The notes: a model not told the origin generated them from the sequence alone. A stretch of 64,000 nucleotides of DNA from Eubacterium xylanophilum ATCC 35991 (GCF_000518685.1 NZ_JAEB01000010.1:56730-120729), one strand, 5' to 3'. Shown: positions 46,601 to 55,227, numbered from the stretch's first letter. A program made the numbers and translations.

Positions 46601-47135
46601 ATTCTCCGGTAGCAGCCAATATGGATATAAGGTTGAAAGCATAGACGATACAGCAACCTATGAAGCTAGAATCGAAGCAGAAAAGAAGAAAGTCGAGGAA
46701 GATGCTGCGCGAGATGCGAAGATAGAGCAACTTCAAAAAGACATAGAGGCTTTGAAGAATGGTTCGGTGGAACCTACTTCTTCATCATCATCATCCTCAT
46801 CGTCTTCGACTACGGCTAATAAAGCTAAAGCGAGCACTGCTAAGAAGGTGGCTAAGAATCCTACTAAGAAAATCAAGGCAGTTAAGAAAAAGATAACTGT
46901 CAAGAAGAATAAGAAAGTTAAGATTACTTTCAAGGTGACAGCCAAGAAAAAGAAGAAAAAGACAACAGACAAGCTGAAAGTCAAGGTACCTAAGAAATTA
47001 GGAAAAGTCAAGAAAAAGCTTAAGAAGGTCGGCAAAGTTGTCATCACCTTTAAGGCAGGCAAGAAGAAGAAAAAGGGCGTTATGAAAGTAAAACTTGGCA
47101 AGAAGACAGCAAAGGTTAAGATAACAGTAAAGTAA
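40668..47135 (+). CDS. Giant secreted Ig-like repeat protein with polylysine-type C-terminus
   Basis: 2155 aa. Signal peptide (about 1-38, ending VKA-AE). From about residue 550 to 1900 there are around ten Ig-like modules, each with a core YxWYxxG and a closing G-x-Y-x-C (DFGTYTCYVYA, DIGKYTCEISN, DQGYYRCTVSD), as in Ig-fold adhesion domains. A coiled-coil segment (EARIEAEKKKVEEDAARDAK), a run of ten Ser, and a C-terminal domain of about 110 residues with close to half Lys follow. No sortase signal. Likely an adhesin or wall-layer protein. GAGAGGAGAAGG precedes the ATG. Confidence 0.85.
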   Translation: MKKRKLCNRLVAGAMVVALAISSFSMPMSFQEKGYVKAAEKVQPNKTGMKLSKPLFNDGVNVFYLQYPTKLSLGRNFTPELVKAGKGSTTVENASVDGAVIRISQGETYNNLKYQTTSFSYDDILDMESFYESNKASSKNVDFSIRVNLSSTAGLYQGDIVDGESPKNLEESYVGENTLSVIYESPIEFDTNNIKFIMNCSQGERVIYKAPKVKLASTAPKDFNTNSFKYLWANDGKEVVFNSFADISIKDGIDVMENLDRTNRLNVEYAFKSEDGESYTYKQYFEYTAKCANVKGDNKFIYEKFATESDESGKALYDYYFVYYDKVYKGDNFYYMAIKAKSENADNSVDGVKLSEVDSTDDLQEMLVTNSDLFKESGMNYFQLIAEDGLVKANSSSGYGRYSLGTVGNIPYAHFLTGDKVLKDGENEYAFKLYEDAKDYLKDNIALNDIDINVKWIDPVSYTDPESRTFYIYKNDGVPDLELPKYDTKKLFNRDESVDYEVYYDYTFTDPKTGEERRIPFGYGTLTTESELTITGKSETGIKLALGDNKYTASIGIFNNASVTSANALTTRYIQRVTVLRKNNAEVSRHKTEYEIIYAPKAPAYVYGKKVSVDADEKNIPLEVKIGENAAVSDGYEIAGYQWYKGDSVDEDNIIEGANSATYVVPDATNANRGKYTVSLLVCQKGDSQKKVAYKTSGTFEIGILEKPYEVISNDGAELYEVFDKETNVCPVGESFEAKPEIRVLNDKADIKYEWSTLEYKYFSLKDLSQNPNIKDGYTIYNTRVTYDPETDTNYDVGVYCKLVKLDNTSSSFKHKLVLDDIATLTDEGYLNHPYNVSLTIKYKNPNSDTYVDGDSFYWNVGEKIEEKKIYAEGQAERIVNSYVSGVSGMNGYTNRYAVPATIGSAVNIISSKYAGPNDNYKVEYTWYRWVYNREIGSSNWIQVSSEDADNTFRVDKVEKYDNGNVKEPYFRLNVKIVNKDTSKTLINKTEYFEIQNANPLVTINASRTTDQSVKVAVGDKISLGVNAQIKEEDSKYELKYVWYHDGKAIKNSSGKLSTGQVYEKNPATVGDFGTYTCYVYAAPAGTEATDDMSTYIEAKAVTFYVSEDHGIVIKTPSANFVSVNEGMNKDLVVEVTAPEGLNNVRYQWTFAGRELDNNKNVLSLKNIKVEDFGAYICSVYEDSTKVGEVQFIVVDVDAFWHPYIKGAAANLDGGVVTGEYSKPLTMEVGIQVNGNSHKLDFEYQWYVNVNGVDEIIEGANKSSYTVPELKSEDFKKSRFKCAVTATIDGDKENKQKEWVTIDVEPAINKKHFTYDLVGEYGAFEDNGRNNVGDKIRIGVENVNSEEDLLYQWTFEKGVDSDTGLPVDEFSVEYLDVKSPVIEKTLTENDFGRYTLKAYFKNSYDSNGDRLLAFDEVYVVRKMSNIRVFGPLNDYSEFTRKFGEPVTFTVERLRGTGEVQYQWYNNDIAIMGATSSQYKIAAVKPYDIGKYTCEISNVDGEPIDSVEFTLKGSMGLTLSSPLMKSEEYDYGKSDYKVFVGYKDGEDVSLPVTAKTDDPNGLSYVWEYSSNNKTFYKITDKKDISTYVVKNAQPGDQGYYRCTVSDSYSKATATFELYRKTDGILQFKYVEDDDPDDNYAVLVDENYYDEGISSKSEIFWVSGGEKIRLDASAVATEGLDIVYSWSAYDNVQGRYVTLAEGKNLSTYDITVDENINWRTMSTTYRCIVKAGGNQIEYIGELKSAMEDKAIRIKTDKNYVVEGGSITYTAIVGDNGEDWNYQWYTYDDDGNLVAVKGANSKTLTVKTDKNPKPDAADKYASVKSPLTGDSAFKEYTYCCQVTRGNEDSYEEYHTSKTISVVSIPDECQSTLPSSILPMVENNVQAYEVKGAKSLRIKFSDQCSLILPGTRFSMAAAKNIILGYVHIITPDGKETIYPDKNASDIEATDIAGKTIEVKGSKAIIFFENAVAGEEAIMYELLFSGSSQYGYKVESIDDTATYEARIEAEKKKVEEDAARDAKIEQLQKDIEALKNGSVEPTSSSSSSSSSSTTANKAKASTAKKVAKNPTKKIKAVKKKITVKKNKKVKITFKVTAKKKKKKTTDKLKVKVPKKLGKVKKKLKKVGKVVITFKAGKKKKKGVMKVKLGKKTAKVKITVK

Positions 47136-47156
47136 ATAGATGTTTGTGAGAATATT

Positions 47157-47185
47157 GGTTGCGGCACTCTGTGTCGCAACCTTTT
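47157..47185 (+). terminator. Terminator after the giant Ig-like gene
   Basis: GGTTGCGGCA pairs with TGTCGCAACC around CTCTG, followed by TTTT. Confidence 0.85.
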
Positions 47186-47289
47186 ACATGCAATAGAAGG
47201 GAAACGCGTAATTTTGACACATATTCCTAATATAATAGTAGCTGTGAATAGATATTTCACAAAAATAATACAAATAGAGAGGAAACAAA

Positions 47290-49176
47290 ATGAGAAAAAG
47301 CATTATAGCAATTAGCGCATTAACGCTAGCAGTAATTGGAATCACAAGTGCTGGTATGTCAGTGAGAAAGGCAGATGCAGCAATCAAAATATCACTCAAA
47401 AAAGGTGTTTATTATGTAGAAGGTCGAGGTGCAATGAAAAAAAAGGATGCACCGACAGAGACGCAAAAGAAAAGAATTAAGAAAATAGTAATAAAAAAGG
47501 GAATCACCAAGATCCCCGCCAAGGCATTTATGAATTGTAGCAAGGTTACATCAGTAAAGCTTTCAGAAGGCTTGAAAGAAATAAAGCCGGCGGCATTTTA
47601 CAAATGCTCACTAAAGAAAGTAAGTGTTCCAAAATCAGTTAAAGCGATTGGTGATTCAGCATTTCAATGTAAAAGCTTAAAGGAGATAAATGTTCCTGGA
47701 AATTACGAGTATATCAATGGTTTTCACAGAACTAATTCTATTATTGGTTATGGGAAAGTAAAAAGAACAGTATTTACTACCCCAGTAGAAAAGAACGTAT
47801 TGTATACGTTTGACTCAGAACATTTTTCTTTTGCGAAGAAGGAGTCGAGATTCCGGTTTAGAGATGGAGTTGTGTATTCTAAAGATATCAAAGAACTAAT
47901 TATGGTAGCTAGTGGAGTGAAGAAACTCAAAGTAGCTGAGGAGTGCGAGGTTGTTGATTTATACGGAATCTATGGTGGAGAAGATTTGCGAATTATAAAG
48001 GGCAAAGATCTCGCTGAGATTGTTTTCCCTGCAAATGTGAAGATGTTTAAAACCTCTAAGAGTGGTAGTTATGCTTCCCATAATTGCAAGGTCGTTTTTG
48101 AGGCAGAATCTCTGTCACAAGAGTTGATTAATAAACTTGTGGATAAGATGCACAATAATACAAATTTTATACAGGGGATGATAGATGCGGGTTATGTAAA
48201 ACTCAAAAGTGGATTATTGTGTGGCAAGTATAGTGGCAAAAACTTTGAATATACACCTGATGGCAATGTTGTCAGGGGATACTACGGCAAGGAAACGAAG
48301 ATAAGTATTCCGGACAATGTCACATATTTAGAGAGTATGTGGAATGGTTGGGGACTTGAGGATATCAAGATTGCACCGTCAGTTGAGAAAATTGATTGTA
48401 GTTTGTATTCTGAAACTAAAGTTCGAGAAGTAGTGATACCTGCTACTATTAAGACTTTGGTTGAGTCTTTTGCTAACTCCGAAATAACCAAGGTCAAATT
48501 TGAAAATTCGTTTGATGTTTTGCCTCGATATATGTTTAGAAATTGTTTTGACCTGGAGGAAGTGGAGTTGCCTAAGGCTGTCACAAGGATATCTGAGGGG
48601 GCATTTGAGAATTGCAGCACATTGAATGTAAGCAAGCTATTGCAAAATACTAATTTGAGAGTTTTGGAGAAAAATGCATTTTATGGGGCTGGAAAAGGGG
48701 AAATAGTCGTTCCTGCGCATATTCAAGATATTGAGGATGGATGTTTTGGCGGTAATCGCTGGAATAAGATTGATCTTAAAATACTTAGCCCTACGACGAA
48801 AATGAGCGCAAATGCTATAGCATATAGTTGTTCTACAAAGGTGTATTTTCCATTTGAGTTTTCTAAGACTTTCTCATGGCTTGGCGGAAACTTTAGTCTG
48901 AACAAATCGAAAATTAAGATGGATATTTATGCGACAGATGTAAATGGTGCTAAGGGCATTCACTTGCAAGTGTTTAAAGATAAAAAACACACAAAGAAGA
49001 TTTTTGATAAATATTGCAATCCTGTGAAATATTCGACCCAATTCAAGTACAAAGAGGCTAAGAAACCTGGGAAATTTTATGTGAGGATTCGTCCGTACAG
49101 AATTGTAAATAATAAAAAAGAATACGGAAAATGGTTCGAAAGAGAACTCAAAGTCGTGAAAAGTAAAAAAGCGTAA
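47290..49176 (+). CDS. BspA-type leucine-rich repeat surface protein
   Basis: 628 aa. Signal peptide (about 1-31, ADA-AI). Several LRR_5 repeats follow, for example AFMNCSKVTSVKLSEGLKEI and AFENCSTLNVSKLL, split by an inserted region (about 140-330). The C-terminal 80 residues resemble a fibronectin type III strand set (FYVRIRPYRIVNNKKEYGKW). Strongly basic overall. Such proteins bind host proteins or other cells in related bacteria; here that is inference. GAGAGGAAAC precedes the ATG. Confidence 0.85.
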   Translation: MRKSIIAISALTLAVIGITSAGMSVRKADAAIKISLKKGVYYVEGRGAMKKKDAPTETQKKRIKKIVIKKGITKIPAKAFMNCSKVTSVKLSEGLKEIKPAAFYKCSLKKVSVPKSVKAIGDSAFQCKSLKEINVPGNYEYINGFHRTNSIIGYGKVKRTVFTTPVEKNVLYTFDSEHFSFAKKESRFRFRDGVVYSKDIKELIMVASGVKKLKVAEECEVVDLYGIYGGEDLRIIKGKDLAEIVFPANVKMFKTSKSGSYASHNCKVVFEAESLSQELINKLVDKMHNNTNFIQGMIDAGYVKLKSGLLCGKYSGKNFEYTPDGNVVRGYYGKETKISIPDNVTYLESMWNGWGLEDIKIAPSVEKIDCSLYSETKVREVVIPATIKTLVESFANSEITKVKFENSFDVLPRYMFRNCFDLEEVELPKAVTRISEGAFENCSTLNVSKLLQNTNLRVLEKNAFYGAGKGEIVVPAHIQDIEDGCFGGNRWNKIDLKILSPTTKMSANAIAYSCSTKVYFPFEFSKTFSWLGGNFSLNKSKIKMDIYATDVNGAKGIHLQVFKDKKHTKKIFDKYCNPVKYSTQFKYKEAKKPGKFYVRIRPYRIVNNKKEYGKWFERELKVVKSKKA

Positions 49177-49230
49177 GTTAAGATTTATAGTAAGATTTTG
49201 TTTGTTTTTTAAACGAAAGGAGACATATAA

Positions 49231-50490
49231 ATGAAGCAAACCAAAAATAATTTATCAATCATCGCATTTTTCCTACTTTTATTGACATTTTCACTTACAG
49301 TAAATATCAATAATATAAGTGCTAAAACACCGAACAAATGGAAAAATGCAAAAACTTTCAGTAAGATAATTAACGGAAGCACCTTCAAAGGAAAAATGAA
49401 TGAGAGCGACAAGACATGCTGGATCACCGATATCTCAATAGGTTCTAATAAGGACAAAACCTTCAAAGTTCCGGGGAAGATAGACGGCATGAAAGTAGTT
49501 GAGTTAGGTGGTATGGAGACGGAAGATTTTTCTGCAAATATGTTTGGAATTATAGCGGAAATTGCCCATGGTTGCTCGGCTTCCGATGAAACTACAAATC
49601 ATATTACCAAGATAATTTTGCCCGATAGTATATATAAAATTTATTATACTTCATTTAGCGGGCTTAATATCAAATCCATAAACCTTCCAAAGAATCTTAA
49701 AGAATTAGAGGGATGTACTTTTTATGGGTGCAATAAATTGACAAAAGTTAATATTTCAACAAAGCTCAAAAAGATTGCAGGGGACTGCTTCAACAGATGC
49801 CCTAAATTAAAAACTATTAATATTTCTAAAAATAATAAATATTTAAAGATAAAAAATAAGTGCATTATTGACAAAAAAGGAAATTTAATTGTCATATTTA
49901 ATAAGAGCAAAAAAATAGTGGTACCGAAGGGTGTGAAATACTTGACTCCATGTGTGTTTGAAAGGCTAAAATGTACTTCTGTTACACTCCCTTCAACACT
50001 CAAAAATATTTACTGTTCAGGGCTAAATAGTTATACAATAAAAAAAGTAAAATTATCAAAAAATAACAAATATCTTAAAAGAGACAAACAGACAATATAC
50101 CGAACAAAAGACAAATCTCTTGCAGTAATTATTTGTCCAAAAGGCGGCACATATAAAATGTCCAATCATGTAAAAAAAATGGTAGACGACTATAGTGTTA
50201 TTGCTGGTTCCGATGATGGGGTGGACTGGGAGCCGGGTCGTTTTGACGATGCTGTATTATCAAAGAATCTCAAGACGTCAACACTTCATGGCTTTGGTTG
50301 GGATGCGTGCTGTCATAAAGTTACTTTTACTGCAAAGAAACCTCCTGTATTAAGCGGTTCCGAAGACGGCTTCACTCCAATACCTATTTTCAGAGAAATA
50401 GCCGTCCCAAAAGAATCTATTAAATTGTACAAGAAATGGTATAAAAGATATGACGCACTGAATTATGTTGATAAATGGTATAAGATTTAA
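49231..50490 (+). CDS. Second BspA-type leucine-rich repeat secreted protein
   Basis: 419 aa. Signal peptide (about 1-31, ISA-KT). LRR_5 repeats in the middle (TFYGCNKLTKVNISTKLKKI, CFNRCPKLKTINIS). Lysine-rich and notably more AT-rich than neighbours (many AAA, AAT and ATA codons), which may point to separate acquisition. The C-terminal part has Trp/Tyr/Lys motifs (LYKKWYKRYDALNYVDKWYK). Related in type, though not closely in sequence, to the protein before it. GAAAGGAG precedes the ATG. Confidence 0.82.
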   Translation: MKQTKNNLSIIAFFLLLLTFSLTVNINNISAKTPNKWKNAKTFSKIINGSTFKGKMNESDKTCWITDISIGSNKDKTFKVPGKIDGMKVVELGGMETEDFSANMFGIIAEIAHGCSASDETTNHITKIILPDSIYKIYYTSFSGLNIKSINLPKNLKELEGCTFYGCNKLTKVNISTKLKKIAGDCFNRCPKLKTINISKNNKYLKIKNKCIIDKKGNLIVIFNKSKKIVVPKGVKYLTPCVFERLKCTSVTLPSTLKNIYCSGLNSYTIKKVKLSKNNKYLKRDKQTIYRTKDKSLAVIICPKGGTYKMSNHVKKMVDDYSVIAGSDDGVDWEPGRFDDAVLSKNLKTSTLHGFGWDACCHKVTFTAKKPPVLSGSEDGFTPIPIFREIAVPKESIKLYKKWYKRYDALNYVDKWYKI

Positions 50491-50627
50491 TTGCAAATTT
50501 TCGGCGTCATTTTTTCGTAGGTTGAAAGCTGAGTGGCGGGCACTACATGCGCTTGCTATCCCCAGAGCAATATGTTAAAATTATTAGTAAGTTTTTGTTT
50601 GTTTCTTAAACAGAAAGGAGAAACACT

Positions 50628-51749
50628 ATGGGGATAGAATTAAGTAAAATGCCAAAGCTTGGCTTTGGTCTGATGCGACTTCCGGAAAAGGATGGAGAAG
50701 TTGACATTCAACAGGTGAGCCAGATGGTTGATAAGTATTTGGAGGCAGGATTGAATTACTTGGATACTGCATATATTTATCACGGCGGAAAGTCAGAAGT
50801 AGCCGCAAGAGAGGCTCTTGTGAAGAGACATAATAGGGATGAATTTATGCTAGCGACGAAGTTGCCGGCATGGGAGATTAAGAAGGCGGAGGATGTAGAG
50901 CGAATATTTAACGAACAGCTTGAGAGAACTGGAGTTGATTTCTTTGATTTTTATTTGCTTCATTCGATTGAAGAGGGTGGAAATATTGACAACTATGAGA
51001 AATATGATTGCTTCAATTGGGCACTGAAGAAGAAGGAAGAGGGAAAGATTAAGCACTTTGGCTTTTCATTCCACGGAAGTCCAGAGCTTCTTGAGGAGGT
51101 CCTCGATGGACATCCGGAGGTGGAATTTGTTCAGATTCAGTATAATTACTTGGATAGAACGAATCCGGTTGTGCGATCTCAAAGATTGTACGATATATTA
51201 GTCAAGAGAAATATTCCGATTATCGTCATGGAGCCGGTTAGAGGAGGAATGCTGGCGGAGATGGATCCGGAGATAGAGGCATCATATAAGAAGATGCGAC
51301 CAAATGATTCGATTGCCTCTTGGGCTCTTCGTTTTGTGGCATCACAGCCCGGAATTATGACGGTTCTCTCTGGAATGTCCAACACAGAGCAGATGGAGGA
51401 TAATCTCAAAACATTTACGAATTTTGAACCGATAACAGATGAGGAATTGAAGCTTATCGATGAAGCTACTGAGAAGATATTAAGTGTGCCACAGATTGGC
51501 TGTACAGCTTGTAAGTATTGCTGTGATGGGTGCCCATCCAAGATTAGTATTCCGGATGTATTTAGATCAATTAATACATTGAGACGTTATCCGGATGATT
51601 GGAGATCCAAAAACTTTTACAATGTTCTCACAGAGAGAAGTGGAAAAGCTTCGGATTGTATAGCCTGTGGTCAGTGCGAGAGCGTGTGTCCACAACATCT
51701 TCCTATAATTGACTTGATGAAGGAGGCAGCTGAGATTTTGGACGCATAG
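50628..51749 (+). CDS. Aldo/keto reductase with C-terminal 4Fe-4S domain
   Basis: 373 aa. The TIM-barrel AKR domain starts GFGLMRLP; catalytic Asp/Tyr of YLDTAYIYHGG, the Lys of ATKLPAW and the His of LLHSIE can be placed. The last 90 residues carry CTACKYCCDGC and CIACGQCESVC, a ferredoxin-like pair of clusters. This AKR class is common in strict anaerobes; substrate unknown. It sits among secreted protein genes but has no signal peptide. GAAAGGAG precedes the ATG. Confidence 0.93.
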   Translation: MGIELSKMPKLGFGLMRLPEKDGEVDIQQVSQMVDKYLEAGLNYLDTAYIYHGGKSEVAAREALVKRHNRDEFMLATKLPAWEIKKAEDVERIFNEQLERTGVDFFDFYLLHSIEEGGNIDNYEKYDCFNWALKKKEEGKIKHFGFSFHGSPELLEEVLDGHPEVEFVQIQYNYLDRTNPVVRSQRLYDILVKRNIPIIVMEPVRGGMLAEMDPEIEASYKKMRPNDSIASWALRFVASQPGIMTVLSGMSNTEQMEDNLKTFTNFEPITDEELKLIDEATEKILSVPQIGCTACKYCCDGCPSKISIPDVFRSINTLRRYPDDWRSKNFYNVLTERSGKASDCIACGQCESVCPQHLPIIDLMKEAAEILDA

Positions 51750-51778
51750 AACCGCTACAAAGTATGGGAGGTGGTTTG

Positions 51779-54700
51779 ATGAGAGTTTTCAGAAATGTTC
51801 TGTGGCTGATTATGTCATTTTGTCTGGTGTTTGGAGCTGACAGTTTAGTGCGGGGGACAGTCGGATTTGGCTGCCCGGTGCTTGAGGCCAAGACTGATGA
51901 ATCCCAAGATGTCAAGATTACACTAAATAAGGCAGATCAATATGAGTTTGATACAATCCGCGAGAAGAGGAAACTCCTTGAAAAAGCGGAGTCTTTTCCT
52001 GAGCGACTTGATATGAGGGAAAAGGGACTTGTTACGCCGGTGAAGTCTCAACTTCCGTTCGGCACTTGTTGGGGGTTTGCAGCTATCGCTGCGGCGGAGA
52101 CGAGCATTCTTGGATCAGGTCTGGCAGAAAAAGAAGGTCTAGATGCCAGCTCACTTGATCTCTCTGAAAAACATTTGGCTTACTTTGCATCAACTTTTTT
52201 GGACGATCCCTCAAGCCCTCAGTACGGTGAGGGGGATCATCATAAAGAGGGGGTCTCGGTAACGGATCGCCTAGATTTTGGGGGGACTCCTGTCCTTGCG
52301 ACCAATGCATTTGCATCGGGACATGGTCCGGTTTATGAAGCTAAATCAGAAGCCTACAAATACAAAGGTGCGGCAGGAAGAATAGACAAGCAATACTTCG
52401 ACGGAGGATTTAATAACTACTGTTATAGCGCGGATGACGACTGGTCGATTGACAGTAGTTTGCGATTTGCTCAGTCTTATATACTCGAGGAATCGTTTGT
52501 TTTGCCTTCTCCGGCTAGTGAGGACAAGCTTGGGGATTATGCATATAATCCCGCCGGAACTGCGGCCATCAAGGAACAGCTTATGGCTAAAAGGGGTGTT
52601 GAGATTGCGTTTCATGCGGATTCCAATAATCCAAATCAAGATTTGAAGAAAGAGGGCATGTATATTTCAAAGAATTGGGCTCATTATACATGGAGAAAGG
52701 AAAGGGCAAACCACGCGGTGGAGATTATAGGATGGGACGACAATTATCCTAGAGAGAATTTTGTCGAGGGACACCAACCATCTTGCGATTTGTTCCCCGA
52801 TGGAGTTCACGAAGGTGCGACCAATGGTGGTAACGGTGCCTGGCTCGTCAAGAATAGTTGGGGATCGGCAGAAGAAGAGTTTCCCAATAAAGGCAGGGGC
52901 GATTGGGGACTTTTAAATGGTCAAGATAAGGGAGTTTACAACGAAGAGACAGGCAAATATGAGTACAAAGCCAGCCAAGATTCCGTTCACACGGGATATT
53001 TTTGGATATCATATTATGACCAATCATTGAATCTTCCTGAGGCACTCTCTTTTGATAAGGCCAATCAGGAAAGTGGTTATTATCTGGATGAGCACGACTT
53101 TATGCAGGTGACAGATATGATGGACACTAAATTACTTGAGGAGAGTAAGATGGCCAATGTTTTCAAGGCAGAGGTCAGTCAACAACTCAACGAAGTATCT
53201 TGTCAAACGGTTACGCCTAATACTCATGTTAAATACGAGATTTACATTCTCCACGATGGGTTCAAAAACCCGGAGGATGGAGTCCTTGTGGGAACAATGG
53301 AAGATGACTATAGGTACGGAGGGTTTCATAAAAAAGCTGTAAAAGTTTCGAACAACATAGGAATAGATAAGATTATACTTCAGAGGGGGCAGTATTATTC
53401 GATTGTAGTTACTCAGAAGACACCAAGTGGTGATTACTCCATAAATATGCCTATCGGATATGGAGATGACGGTTATTATAGTACTTATAGTGTAGGCATT
53501 ATTAATGAGGACGAGAGTTTTATAATGCGCGATGGCAGGTGGGAAGACTATTCTAAGAGCCAATATAAGGAAGAGGTTGCCAGTGAGATTGGATTGGATA
53601 ATCCGGCATTTGACAATTTCCCAATCAAGGGCTTTTGTACACAGGTTTTGGGTGAAGACTATGACTTGGAGATGATTATATCCGGCGATCGAGATCCGTA
53701 CATATTTAGGGATAAGACATTCTCATGTAAAATAAAATTGACAGGGGGCAATAAAGCGGAATTCCCTCAAGGTGCACAGATTAAGTGGGCACTTGAAAAG
53801 GGCGGTGAAGAACTGCTTGATATTGAGCCAAATGAGGAAAAGGATTGCTCAGAGGTAAAACTGACTCCGAAGTCTGAAGGAAAGACATATCTCACGGCTT
53901 CGGTGGATGGAATAGGAACTTCGGTATATCCTTTAACAATTTCAAGAGTCGGTATTGGATGGTGCGGAATTAAGAAAAGTTCATATACTGAGCTTGGCAA
54001 ATTATGGCCCTACACAGGTGAGTCAATAGAGCCAGAGGTCGAGGCAAAAGCGAATTTGCTTTCTCCTACGACGCTTGAATATGGCAAAGAATATACAGTT
54101 GAGTATGTCGACAATGTTAAGTGTGGAGTTGCAAATGCAGTTGTAAAAGCTGCAGGAGAGCTGGATTTAAACTCAACACGAGTTGTAGAATTTGTAATCA
54201 TTCCGGTAAAAGCAGAGATAATAAAGCTCACAGAGGAGCCGGGACAGATATCTGTGACTGTAAAGGATCAAAGTGAATCGGGAATAACCGGCTATGATGT
54301 TAAGTACCGCGAGAAGGGAAGCGAGGAGTGGTTATCTAAGAAGTTTAGCGCGGAGAATACTGTGCTGGTTTTGGATGATTTGGCAGCAGGCAAGGAATAT
54401 GAAGTAAAAGTTTCCGCTTATGTTGATATTCCGGAAGAAAAACTAGTATGGTATATATATGATAATTATTATGGTGAAGAGAGCGAGACATTGACTAGTA
54501 AGACAATTGAAGCTATATCTTCCACGCCGGCGCCAACAGTGGCACCGACAGCAAAGCCAATACCAACGGTAAAGCCAACAGTGGCACCGACAGCAAAGCC
54601 TACGCCGACAGTAAAGCCAACGCCGACGGTAAAGCCAACGCCAACGGTAAAGCCAACACCGACGCCGACAGCAAAGCCAATACCAACGGTAAAGCCGACA

Positions 54701-55204
54701 CCGACGGCAAAGCCTACGCCGACAGCAAAGCCAATACCGACAGCAAAGCCGATGCCGACGGCAAAGCCAACGCCGACGGCAAAGCTGACGCCAACAGCAA
54801 AGCCAATACCGACGGCAAAGCCTACGCCGACGGCAAAGCCGACGCCAACAGCAAAGCCAGTGAATACGGCTGCTCCAATTGTAAAAGAGAAGAGCAAGAA
54901 CAAAAAAACAAATCTTGTAGCGCTGCTTAATAAAGGTCTCAAAGCATCACTGAAGGGCAGAAAACTCCGTGTCAGATGGGGAATTGTCAAGGACGCTAGC
55001 AGATATGAGATTTGGGTTAGATACAAGGGAGAGAAGCGTTTTAGAAGAGCCAAAAGGATTAAAGCTAAGAGAGTAAGATTCGCCACGATTACGAAGATTA
55101 AAGGCAAAAGAATCAAGAAGAATAAAAGGATTTATGTGAGAGTAGTTGCGAAACGAGGCAAGAAGACTCTTGCCAGAAGTAGATTATTAAGGGTGCCAGG
55201 CTAA
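51779..55204 (+). CDS. Secreted papain-like cysteine protease with Pro-Thr linker and basic C-domain
   Basis: 1141 aa. Signal peptide (about 1-37). C1A peptidase core: oxyanion Gln91 and catalytic Cys97 (QLPFGTCWGF), His in NHAVEIIGWDDN near 313, Asn in WLVKNSWG near 358. A lectin-like domain typical of bacterial C1 surface proteases follows, then Ig and fibronectin III domains. Next comes a long PTAKPTPTVKP-type linker (bases 54529-54870) and an Arg/Lys-rich C-terminal domain of about 90 residues. GGGAGG fits ATG 51779. It may process other surface proteins of the cluster. Confidence 0.92.
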   Translation: MRVFRNVLWLIMSFCLVFGADSLVRGTVGFGCPVLEAKTDESQDVKITLNKADQYEFDTIREKRKLLEKAESFPERLDMREKGLVTPVKSQLPFGTCWGFAAIAAAETSILGSGLAEKEGLDASSLDLSEKHLAYFASTFLDDPSSPQYGEGDHHKEGVSVTDRLDFGGTPVLATNAFASGHGPVYEAKSEAYKYKGAAGRIDKQYFDGGFNNYCYSADDDWSIDSSLRFAQSYILEESFVLPSPASEDKLGDYAYNPAGTAAIKEQLMAKRGVEIAFHADSNNPNQDLKKEGMYISKNWAHYTWRKERANHAVEIIGWDDNYPRENFVEGHQPSCDLFPDGVHEGATNGGNGAWLVKNSWGSAEEEFPNKGRGDWGLLNGQDKGVYNEETGKYEYKASQDSVHTGYFWISYYDQSLNLPEALSFDKANQESGYYLDEHDFMQVTDMMDTKLLEESKMANVFKAEVSQQLNEVSCQTVTPNTHVKYEIYILHDGFKNPEDGVLVGTMEDDYRYGGFHKKAVKVSNNIGIDKIILQRGQYYSIVVTQKTPSGDYSINMPIGYGDDGYYSTYSVGIINEDESFIMRDGRWEDYSKSQYKEEVASEIGLDNPAFDNFPIKGFCTQVLGEDYDLEMIISGDRDPYIFRDKTFSCKIKLTGGNKAEFPQGAQIKWALEKGGEELLDIEPNEEKDCSEVKLTPKSEGKTYLTASVDGIGTSVYPLTISRVGIGWCGIKKSSYTELGKLWPYTGESIEPEVEAKANLLSPTTLEYGKEYTVEYVDNVKCGVANAVVKAAGELDLNSTRVVEFVIIPVKAEIIKLTEEPGQISVTVKDQSESGITGYDVKYREKGSEEWLSKKFSAENTVLVLDDLAAGKEYEVKVSAYVDIPEEKLVWYIYDNYYGEESETLTSKTIEAISSTPAPTVAPTAKPIPTVKPTVAPTAKPTPTVKPTPTVKPTPTVKPTPTPTAKPIPTVKPTPTAKPTPTAKPIPTAKPMPTAKPTPTAKLTPTAKPIPTAKPTPTAKPTPTAKPVNTAAPIVKEKSKNKKTNLVALLNKGLKASLKGRKLRVRWGIVKDASRYEIWVRYKGEKRFRRAKRIKAKRVRFATITKIKGKRIKKNKRIYVRVVAKRGKKTLARSRLLRVPG
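54529..54870 (+). repeat. In-frame 18-bp repeat coding the Pro-Thr linker
   Basis: A degenerate unit coding PTAKPx or PTVKPx is repeated about nineteen times without breaking frame. Wobble positions vary (CCA, CCG, CCT), so it is not a fresh expansion. The opposite strand also reads open through it, which is an artefact. Confidence 0.9.
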
Positions 55205-55221
55205 TATAGCCTGGCATTTTT
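55194..55221 (+). terminator. Terminator overlapping the protease stop codon
   Basis: TGCCAGGCTA pairs with TAGCCTGGCA around a 3-base loop, then TTTTT. The stop TAA (55202) is inside the stem-loop. Confidence 0.92.
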
Positions 55222-55227
55222 GGGGAG

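Noticed and set aside
47214..47236. TTGACA and TATAAT before the first LRR gene as a promoter
   Set aside because: The spacer is only 11 bp, too short for sigma-A; at most the TATAAT could serve alone.
54469..55116. 215-residue minus-strand frame rich in Gly-Val-Ala repeats
   Set aside because: It is the complement of the Pro-Thr linker of the protease; codon pattern follows the + strand gene.
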